The notes under the pieces: model-generated
What the model was told of the DNA's origin: nothing
Databases searched by the model: none
What the model saw: only the letters and a program-made list of their open reading frames with translations
NCBI GenBank assembly: GCA_937864375.1
Contig: CALMJO010000422.1
Location: 1 to 11,074, forward strand
Source: an uncultured Spirochaetota bacterium
GTDB taxonomy: Bacteria; Spirochaetota; UBA4802; UBA5368
Direction: 5' to 3'
DNA length: 11,074 bases
Shown: piece after piece, positions 5,899 to 11,074 of the stretch
Layout: each line of letters begins with the position of its first letter
Numbering within the stretch: position 1 is the first letter of the stretch
Position numbers and translations under genes: made by a program

Positions 5899-6717
5899 CT
5901 ACGAGGACGACGCCCCCGGCATGGCCTGGTAATACCCGTTGGCCCGGACGAGGTGGACGGGAACGTCGAAGAGCGCGCCCAGGCGTTCGCCCGTGAGCAT
6001 CGCGGACTTTTCCCCGTGGGCGGCGACGGCGCCGTTTTTCAGGAGGACAATGCGCCCGATCTCCGGCGGGATCTCGTGGATGTGGTGCGTGACGAGAATC
6101 ACGGTCTTCCCGGCGCGCATGAGGCCGCGCACGATGTCCAGGTACTGGAACGTTGCCCTGAGGTCCAGGCCGCCCGTGGGCTCGTCCAGGAGGAGCGCAT
6201 CCGGGTCGTGGATGAGGGCGCGTCCCAGCAGGAAGCGGCGTTGCTCGCCCGTGGACAGGGTCCCGTAGGGCCGGTCTTTCAACCCGTCCACGCCGAGCAT
6301 AGCCATCACCGATTCGGCCTTCGCGATCTCCCGTGCGCCAAAATGCTGGTGCTGCCAGGTGTCGATGCTCGAATAAAATCCCGACAGGATTACGTTGATT
6401 CCCCTGGCTCCCCGGGCGTACTCGTTCTGGAGATCGTTCGAGACGATCCCCAGGTGCGATCGAAGATCCCAGACGTTCCAGCGTTCATGGCCCAGGACGC
6501 GTACGAAGCTGCCGTTACGCGCAACGGTGTAAATCTCGCGCGACAGGAGCTTGAGGAGCGTCGTCTTCCCCGCGCCGTTGGGTCCCAGTATTGCCGTGCT
6601 GCAGCCCTTCCCGATTTCCAGGGACAGGCCATCGAACACCCGCGTGGAACCGCGCCAGGCCGTGACGTTTTTGATCTCGATGAGTTTGTGTCCGGCTGTA
6701 GTGCTCTGACCCGTCAT
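5899..6717 (-). CDS. Orphan ABC transporter ATP-binding protein, ModF/YlmA-like
   Basis: A 272-residue cytoplasmic ATPase with all nucleotide-binding motifs of the ABC class in order: Walker A G45-P-N-G-A-G-K-T-T53, Q-loop Q97, signature L154-S-T-G-E158 (instead of LSGGQ), Walker B A174-L-L-L-D-E179, D-loop G-G-L-D (182-185) and H-loop H211. The segment H-L-G-I-V-S-N-D-L-Q-N-E-Y and the N-V-I-L-S-G-F stretch are typical of the YlmA/ModF/PhrA-like group, which is often encoded without a permease. None is encoded here, so a non-transport role or a distant partner is possible. A modest start site (CCAGGG before the ATG) is present. The gene is transcribed convergently to the membrane protein gene and divergently from the diguanylate cyclase gene. 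Confidence 0.92.
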   Translation of the reverse strand: MTGQSTTAGHKLIEIKNVTAWRGSTRVFDGLSLEIGKGCSTAILGPNGAGKTTLLKLLSREIYTVARNGSFVRVLGHERWNVWDLRSHLGIVSNDLQNEYARGARGINVILSGFYSSIDTWQHQHFGAREIAKAESVMAMLGVDGLKDRPYGTLSTGEQRRFLLGRALIHDPDALLLDEPTGGLDLRATFQYLDIVRGLMRAGKTVILVTHHIHEIPPEIGRIVLLKNGAVAAHGEKSAMLTGERLGALFDVPVHLVRANGYYQAMPGASSS

Positions 6718-6759
6718 TGCCCTGGACCCCGTGAACGTTCGATCCCCACTGTCAGGGGG

Positions 6760-6787
6760 ATAGTAAAAATAAGCCCGGAAAAGTCAA
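6760..6787 (-). promoter_or_regulatory. Promoter for the ABC ATPase gene
   Basis: On the minus strand, TTGACT (6787-6782) is followed after 16 bases by TACTAT (6765-6760). The -35 box matches at five of six positions and the -10 box at four of six. Transcription would start near 6753, about 36 bp before the ATG. A short inverted repeat, ATCCCC (6742-6747) and GGGGAT (6756-6761), spans the predicted start and might be an operator. Confidence 0.5.
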
Positions 6788-6822
6788 TGTCTTATCGGTC
6801 CCACGATTGAAGCGCGGATTTT

Positions 6823-6845
6823 CCGCCTGGCACGGACCAGGGCGG
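6823..6845. repeat. Inverted repeat in the divergent ABC/diguanylate cyclase intergenic region
   Basis: CCGCCTGG (6823-6830) faces CCAGGGCGG (6837-6845) across CACGGA; the arms pair with one bulged G. It sits upstream of both candidate promoters (6760-6787 minus, 6889-6917 plus), so it could be a shared regulatory site. There is no T-run. Confidence 0.35.
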
Positions 6846-6870
6846 GTTCCGATCACGGCACGTACGCGAT

Positions 6871-6917
6871 TCGGCCCCCCACACTGTCTTGACAGCGCCG
6901 GGCCCCCGTGAGAATAT
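6871..6917 (+). promoter_or_regulatory. TCGGCCCCCC-N7-CTTGAC block, copy 2, and possible diguanylate cyclase promoter
   Basis: TCGGCCCCCC (6871-6880), seven bases, then CTTGAC (6888-6893), the same arrangement as at 8462-8484. The TTGACA at 6889-6894 is a perfect -35 box, but the -10 at 17-bp spacing (GAATAT, 6912-6917) is poor. The position, about 50 bp before the start codon, is right for a promoter. The C-rich part would lie just upstream of the -35 box, where an activator could bind. Confidence 0.45.
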
Positions 6918-6968
6918 TTACCGCCCGGCGATTCCAATCCACCATTATCGCGGCCCGGATTAAAACGC

Positions 6969-8153
6969 ATGCAGCTTCTTGACATGAGAACCATCATGAT
7001 CGGCTACTTTATCAGCAACCTGCTGATAACGGTCGTCATGTACCGCATCTGGGCGCAGAACCGGAAGCGCTTCCGGGGCACCACCCACTGGCTCGTCAAC
7101 TTCGTGCTCCAGACCGTGGGCCAGGTGCTCATCATCGCCAGGGGAAGCATCCCCGATTTCGTGTCCATCGTTGTCGCGAACGTGCTCATCCTCGCCGGGG
7201 TGCTCGCGTTCCTGCTGGGACTGGGGCGCTTCATGGAGGTGCGGGTGCGCATGATCCCGAATTACGCGCTTCTCGCGGTCTTCGCCGCCCTCTACTGGTG
7301 GTTCGGCATAATCGCCCCGTCGCTTCCATCGAGGCTCGCGGTGCTCTCGCTGTGCATGATGGTCCTGGTGGGACAATGCATGTGGATGCTCGTGCGCAGG
7401 GCGCCGGAGGGGACCGAGGAGGTATACCAGGGCACGGCGGTTATTCTCACGCTCTTCTTCATCCTGTACGGGTTCAGGGCCCTCAACGCGATGATCAATC
7501 CATCCCGCGAGTTCTTCATGGAGACGGACACGGTGGACTCGGTATTCGCGATCGCGAGCCAGATGCTCGTCATAGCCCTCACCTTCGCGCTCATCCTGAT
7601 GATCAACGCGCGGCTCTTCTACGAGCTGGGCCGTACCTCCGCGGAGCGCGAGGCCCTGGTGGGGGAGCTCAGGAAGCTCGCGAACACCGACAGGCTCACC
7701 GGGATCTTCAACCGGCTGAAGCTCGAGGACAAGCTCACGGCCGAGGTGCTGCGCGCCCGCCGCTACGCGCGCCCGCTCAGCGTCATACTGATCGACGCGG
7801 ACCACTTCAAGGACGTGAACGACAGCCTGGGGCACCTAGTGGGCGACGGGGTGCTCAGGGACCTCGCATCCATACTCGCGGCGCACATCAGGGAATCCGA
7901 CATCGTGGGCCGATGGGGCGGGGAGGAGTTCCTCATCATCAATCCCGAGACCGCGATCGAGGGCGCCATTGCGCTGGCCGAAAAGCTCAGAAAGATAATC
8001 GAGGAGCACGAGTTCTTCCAGGCCGGGCGGCGCACCGTGAGCATGGGGGTCGCCTCGCTCCAGGGCGACGAATGGGAGGAAAGCATGCTCAAGCGAGCGG
8101 ACGACGCGCTCTACCGCGCGAAGGGAATGGGCCGCAACAGGGTCGCGCGATAA
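6969..8153 (+). CDS. Membrane-anchored diguanylate cyclase (GGDEF domain)
   Basis: A 394-residue inner-membrane enzyme expected to make cyclic di-GMP from two GTP molecules. The first ~220 residues form a multi-helix membrane sensor domain of about six to seven segments, starting L-L-D-M-R-T-I and with W-x-V-N-F-V-L after the first loop. A short helical linker (S-A-E-R-E-A-L-V-G-E-L-R-K-L) leads into the GGDEF domain, which opens N-T-D-R-L-T-G-I-F-N-R near residue 237. The active-site loop is G-G-E-E-F at 317-321 and so intact. An R-x-x-D product-inhibition site (R308-E-S-D311) lies exactly five residues before it, so feedback control is expected. The closing D-D-A-L-Y-R-A-K-G-M-G-R-N segment is typical. 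No clear Shine-Dalgarno is visible before 6969; an in-frame ATG at 6984 is an alternative. The membrane part's signal is unknown. Confidence 0.93.
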   Translation: MQLLDMRTIMIGYFISNLLITVVMYRIWAQNRKRFRGTTHWLVNFVLQTVGQVLIIARGSIPDFVSIVVANVLILAGVLAFLLGLGRFMEVRVRMIPNYALLAVFAALYWWFGIIAPSLPSRLAVLSLCMMVLVGQCMWMLVRRAPEGTEEVYQGTAVILTLFFILYGFRALNAMINPSREFFMETDTVDSVFAIASQMLVIALTFALILMINARLFYELGRTSAEREALVGELRKLANTDRLTGIFNRLKLEDKLTAEVLRARRYARPLSVILIDADHFKDVNDSLGHLVGDGVLRDLASILAAHIRESDIVGRWGGEEFLIINPETAIEGAIALAEKLRKIIEEHEFFQAGRRTVSMGVASLQGDEWEESMLKRADDALYRAKGMGRNRVAR

Positions 8154-8195
8154 AATGCCCGGGAACCCGCTCTGAAATAAAATCTTGCGCTGATA

Positions 8196-8351
8196 ATGCC
8201 GGCAAGCCTGATCGCCGCGATCTGCGCGATCGCGTTTGTACACGCGAACGACGGGGACGCCGGCTGGTCCGCCTGGATGCCCCCGCCCCGCACGTCGCTG
8301 TGCGCCGCCTGCGTGGTGTGGCTGCTCTTTGAGCTCAGGACCGCGCGCTGA
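8196..8351 (+). CDS. Possible 51-residue small membrane protein
   Basis: A short ORF 42 bp after the diguanylate cyclase stop codon. Its translation has two hydrophobic stretches, S-L-I-A-A-I-C-A-I-A-F-V (about 4-15) and C-A-A-C-V-V-W-L-L-F (about 35-44), separated by a polar loop with D/G/W residues and a P-P-P turn, ending R-T-A-R. Nearly all codons end in G or C, as in the confirmed genes here, which argues for real coding sequence. Against it, no Shine-Dalgarno is evident and there is no recognised family. It could also be the degraded tail of a longer membrane gene. If real, it probably shares the diguanylate cyclase transcript. Confidence 0.45.
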   Translation: MPASLIAAICAIAFVHANDGDAGWSAWMPPPRTSLCAACVVWLLFELRTAR

Positions 8352-8419
8352 TGGGGATTGAAGGCTATGCCCGGTTCGCGCGGACCGGAAAGAGGCTCAT
8401 CCCGGGCGTCTGGTGAAGC

Positions 8420-8450
8420 GCGGGTCCGCGGCGATACCGCGTCGTCCCGC
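8420..8450. repeat. GC-rich nested hairpin upstream of the hydrolase operon
   Basis: CGCGG (8427-8431) and CCGCG (8437-8441) form an inner stem around CGATA, with GCGGG (8420-8424) and CCCGC (8446-8450) as an outer stem. No T-run follows. It may end the preceding transcript in a factor-dependent way or be chance in GC-rich DNA. Confidence 0.25.
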
Positions 8451-8461
8451 CCGGAAGTCAG

Positions 8462-8508
8462 TCGGCCCCCCATATCTTCTTGACGTTTTGGCATAGTTAT
8501 ATCTTAAT
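8462..8508 (+). promoter_or_regulatory. TCGGCCCCCC-N7-CTTGAC block, copy 3, and possible hydrolase operon promoter
   Basis: TCGGCCCCCC (8462-8471), seven bases, then CTTGAC (8479-8484). TTGACG (8480-8485) would be the -35 box, and CTTAAT (8503-8508), 17 bases on, the -10 box with four of six matches. Local AT-richness between 8485 and 8512 supports a promoter. The start codon of the first gene is about 60 bp further on. Confidence 0.5.
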
Positions 8509-8566
8509 TCAATGACCGATCACACAGCGCCCCTGCTCCCGCAATTCATGCACGAAGGAGTACAGA

Positions 8567-9463
8567 ATGAACACAATCCGACGCCGTATATTCTTCGCCG
8601 GCATCGCGTTCGCCGCAGCGCTGCTGCTGTACGCGGCGGCATCGGCCGCGATACTCGTCATGGCGCTCACGCCGCTTCGCAAGCCCCACGACCGGACGCC
8701 CGTCTCCGCGGGCCTCAAGGCGCAGGCGATCACGCTCGAGAGCGCAAAGGACGGGACCAGGCTCGCGGGATTCTATCTTCCCGCGGGAACGGAGAGGGCC
8801 ATCGTCATGGTGCACGGGCTGGATTCCAACTGCTGGGACGGGAACGACCGCGACATCGCACGCGCCTACGCGGCGCACGGCTACGGCGTGGTGCTATTCG
8901 ACCTTCGCGGACAGGGCGAATCGGGGGGAAGGCTCCTGGGCCTGGGGTGGAAGGAGCGCGACGACGTGCGCGCCGCGGTCGATTTTCTCCTGGAAAAGGG
9001 ATTCAGGCCGGGGAGGATCGGCATTCACGGATCCTCGTACGGGGCCGCGACGGCGCTCCTGGCCGCGGCATACATTCCCGAGGTGGGCGCGGTCGTGGCG
9101 GACAGCCCCTTCGCGGACATGCGCGACCTGATGACCAATGAGCTCAAGGCCAAGGTGGGAAACGCCGGGTTTTTCATGCCCGGTATCGTGTGGATCGGGA
9201 AGATCTTTTTTGGACTGGACCTCGCGGAGATTCCGCCCATCAAGGCCATTGGCTCGATCGCGCCCAGGCCCGTTTTCCTCCTGCATGGCGAGGGCGATAC
9301 GCGCATTCCCGTGGAACAGAGTCTGAAGCTGAAGGCCGCGTCCGCCAACCGGCCGCTGGAGCTCTGGACCCTACCCGGGGTCGAGCACACGCAGGAGTAC
9401 AACGCGAACCCGGCCGAATTCATGAAGAGGACGTGCGCCTTTTTTGACCGTTATCTGAAATAG
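8567..9463 (+). CDS. Membrane-anchored alpha/beta hydrolase (serine hydrolase, S33/BAAT-like)
   Basis: A 298-residue hydrolase. Three arginines (5-7) precede one strong hydrophobic helix (about 8-34), so it is probably an N-terminal anchor with the catalytic domain outside the cytoplasm. The alpha/beta-hydrolase core then follows: V82-H-G84 forms the oxyanion region, F-D-L-R-G-Q-G-E-S-G-G is the usual strand-4 segment, and the nucleophile elbow is G155-S-S157-Y-G159. D244 (G-E-G-D-T-R-I-P) and H274 (V-E-H-T-Q-E-Y) complete the likely Ser157-Asp244-His274 triad. Substrate class (ester, peptide or lipid) cannot be told. AAGGAG at 8555-8560 supports the ATG. The next gene starts 10 bp after its stop codon, with its Shine-Dalgarno overlapping this stop, so both are surely co-transcribed. 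Confidence 0.9.
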   Translation: MNTIRRRIFFAGIAFAAALLLYAAASAAILVMALTPLRKPHDRTPVSAGLKAQAITLESAKDGTRLAGFYLPAGTERAIVMVHGLDSNCWDGNDRDIARAYAAHGYGVVLFDLRGQGESGGRLLGLGWKERDDVRAAVDFLLEKGFRPGRIGIHGSSYGAATALLAAAYIPEVGAVVADSPFADMRDLMTNELKAKVGNAGFFMPGIVWIGKIFFGLDLAEIPPIKAIGSIAPRPVFLLHGEGDTRIPVEQSLKLKAASANRPLELWTLPGVEHTQEYNANPAEFMKRTCAFFDRYLK

Positions 9464-9473
9464 GAGGAATGCC

Positions 9474-11074
9474 ATGACCTTAACTGGAACGATTCGCAGG
9501 TCGGTTGTGATTTGGAGCTGCCTGGGACTTGCGGCGGCGGTGTACCTCACGGCCATCCTGGGCATTCTGCTCATCCTCCGGCCCATCTGGTACGACATGG
9601 GCATCTTCGTTTCCACGGCGACGGGGATAAAGTCCAATATCATTCCCTTTCTGCTGGGGGCGACCCTGGCATTCGCGCTCCTGTTCGCCCTGTGGCCGGT
9701 CAAGGTCGCCCGTGACGCGGCGAAGGGCCGGGCCGCGGCCTATCCGGCATGGCTGAAAATCGCCCTTGCGCTGGTGATCGCGGTGTGGAGCGGACTTCTT
9801 TTCGTTCTCTTGGGGATGACAGGGGAGACCATGGTCCGCCCGGGAGTGCGCTACATCCTGGACACCGGGACGCCCTGGGTATTCCTGGCGCTCTTTGCGT
9901 TATGCGCGATTCTATGCATAAGGGGCATTGTCACGATGAGGGAGCGCACCAGGACTTCGCTCACCGCGGTCGCGGCGCTCGGGATCGCATCGGTCATTTT
10001 CGTGGCGGGGACGGCGCGCTCGTTCATGGAGCGCATGGGCGCCCCGGAGCACTGCCTGGCCGTGCGCACCGAGCCCGTGGACTTCGCGAACCCGCTCGTG
10101 GGCACGAGGGGCGGTTTTGAATACGGCAAGACCCTCCCGCTCGTGGCGATGCCGTTCGGGATGACGCACTGGACGCCCGTGACGCAGGAGAGCAGAATCG
10201 GCGTCCATCCCTACAAGTACCATCACGGGGACCGGATCGCGGGCTTCCTGGCAACGCATAAACCCGCCATCTGGATGGGCGACTACGGCCAGGTGCTCCT
10301 CATGCCGGGGACGGGTCGCGTGAGACCGGGGTTTGGCGATAGGGGCCTGGGCTTTGCGCACCGCGATGAATGCGCGACCCCCTATTTCTATTCGGTGAGC
10401 CTTAACTGCGGCGGCGACAGTTATATACGCGCCGAGATGACGGCGAGCGAGCGCTGCGGGCACCTCAAGTTCGCCTTTCCCGCAACGGAGCGCGCGCACA
10501 TCCTCGTGGAGGCGAGCAGGCATCCAAACTTTGGCGGCGCCGTGTACGTTGATCCGGAGAAACGAGAAATCTACGGCTACAACACCGACCGCGACGACGA
10601 CGAGATCAGCCCCAAGCTCCCTAACTTCAAGGGCTATTTCGTGATCAGGTTCAGCATGCCCTTTGCAGGGTCTGGCACCTGGGAGGGAGACGCGGCATAC
10701 CCGGATGAGCGCGAGCGCCGCGGCGTGAAGATGGGCGCCTACGCCCAGTTCAAAACGCGCGAGGGAGAGATCGTCGAGGCGCGGGTGGGCACCTCGTTTA
10801 TAAGCATCGAGCAGGCGCGCGACAATTTAATGAGGGAGCTCGAGGGAAATCCTTTCGAGCGCACGAAGGAGCGCGCCCGCGAGGAATGGAGCAGGCAAAT
10901 GAGCGTCCTGCGCGTCGAGGGCGCGACCGAGGACGAGCGTGAAACCTTTTACACGGGGCTTTACCGCTGCCTGCTCTTTCCGCGGATTTTTTCCGAATAC
11001 GGGAGGTATTACAGCGCGTTCGACGACAGGGTGCACGACGGGATTTCATATAACGACTATTCCCTGTGGGACAC
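9474..11074 (+). CDS. GH92 family alpha-mannosidase-like protein with N-terminal five-helix membrane domain (3' partial)
   Basis: The reading frame is open from ATG 9474 to the window edge (533 codons, no stop), so the end is missing. Residues 1-185 hold five hydrophobic segments at about 11-35, 56-76, 94-114, 134-154 and 162-181. Positive residues cluster in R8-R9, K77-R86 and R156-R160, which puts the N-terminus inside and the rest outside. A GH92 domain begins near 202: V-D-F-A-N-P-L-V-G-T (202-211), P-F-G-M (227-230), G-F-L-A-T-H, G-Y-F-V-I-R-F, F-Y-T-G-L-Y-R (492-498), and S-L-W-D (530-533). GH92 enzymes are Ca2+-dependent exo-alpha-mannosidases of about 700-800 residues; the catalytic acid and base should lie beyond the window. 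AGGAGG (9462-9467) supports the start. It is the second gene of the hydrolase operon. Confidence 0.9.
   Translation, partial: MTLTGTIRRSVVIWSCLGLAAAVYLTAILGILLILRPIWYDMGIFVSTATGIKSNIIPFLLGATLAFALLFALWPVKVARDAAKGRAAAYPAWLKIALALVIAVWSGLLFVLLGMTGETMVRPGVRYILDTGTPWVFLALFALCAILCIRGIVTMRERTRTSLTAVAALGIASVIFVAGTARSFMERMGAPEHCLAVRTEPVDFANPLVGTRGGFEYGKTLPLVAMPFGMTHWTPVTQESRIGVHPYKYHHGDRIAGFLATHKPAIWMGDYGQVLLMPGTGRVRPGFGDRGLGFAHRDECATPYFYSVSLNCGGDSYIRAEMTASERCGHLKFAFPATERAHILVEASRHPNFGGAVYVDPEKREIYGYNTDRDDDEISPKLPNFKGYFVIRFSMPFAGSGTWEGDAAYPDERERRGVKMGAYAQFKTREGEIVEARVGTSFISIEQARDNLMRELEGNPFERTKERAREEWSRQMSVLRVEGATEDERETFYTGLYRCLLFPRIFSEYGRYYSAFDDRVHDGISYNDYSLWD

Noticed and set aside
5662..6810. 382-residue forward ORF opposite the ABC ATPase gene
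   Set aside because: It is the antisense shadow of a gene with complete Walker A, signature and Walker B motifs, and its first part runs through the repeat element.
7298..8332. 344-residue forward ORF overlapping the diguanylate cyclase
   Set aside because: It lies in another frame of a gene with intact GGEEF and I-site; its translation is R/G/A/P-rich and without motifs, as expected of a GC-rich shadow frame.
8351..8416. 21-codon ORF overlapping the small membrane ORF as TGATG
   Set aside because: It is too short, with no motif or independent ribosome site.
8512..9141. 209-residue forward ORF overlapping the alpha/beta hydrolase
   Set aside because: It is an out-of-frame shadow of the hydrolase, which has a good ribosome site and a complete catalytic triad in the other frame.

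Overview
The window is GC-rich DNA with ordinary bacterial gene density and strong G/C preference at third codon positions. Several features suggest a Gram-negative, probably anaerobic or facultative environmental bacterium: an oxygen-sensitive ferredoxin-nitroreductase fusion, an exported SH3 protein, a membrane diguanylate cyclase and a membrane-tethered GH92 glycosidase. The general style recalls GC-rich spirochaetes or deltaproteobacteria-like metagenomic genomes. This is inference, because no rRNA or marker gene is present.

Layout. 1-271: leader with no convincing gene. 272-1189: nitroreductase with an N-terminal 2x[4Fe-4S] domain. 1443-2678: major facilitator transporter resembling the FLVCR/SLC49 family. 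It has a near-consensus sigma70 promoter, a TetR-like operator at the predicted start of transcription, and a strong terminator after it. 2915-3253: small TIGR04076-like protein. 3283-3525: first copy of a 243-bp inverted-repeat element. 3573-4337: exported SH3-domain protein, followed by a 49-bp palindrome. 4424-5598: two-gene operon (GNAT acetyltransferase and polytopic membrane protein, ATGA overlap). 5620-5862: second copy of the 243-bp element. 5899-6717 (minus): orphan ABC ATPase. 6969-8153: membrane diguanylate cyclase, followed by a 51-residue small membrane ORF at 8196-8351. 8567-9463 and 9474-end: operon of a membrane-anchored alpha/beta hydrolase and a GH92 glycosidase fused to five transmembrane helices, cut off by the window edge.

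How the parts relate. The genes do not form one obvious pathway; most look like independent short transcription units. The clearest functional pair is the terminal hydrolase/GH92 operon, which appears to place two hydrolases on the outer face of the inner membrane. The most unusual DNA-level signals are the two equal-length MITE-like elements, a group of palindromes sharing GGGACATG or GGGGCGT arms, and a recurring TCGGCCCCC(C)-N7-CTTGAC-type block upstream of three separate transcription units. I found no CRISPR array, tRNA, rRNA, transposase or complete defence system.
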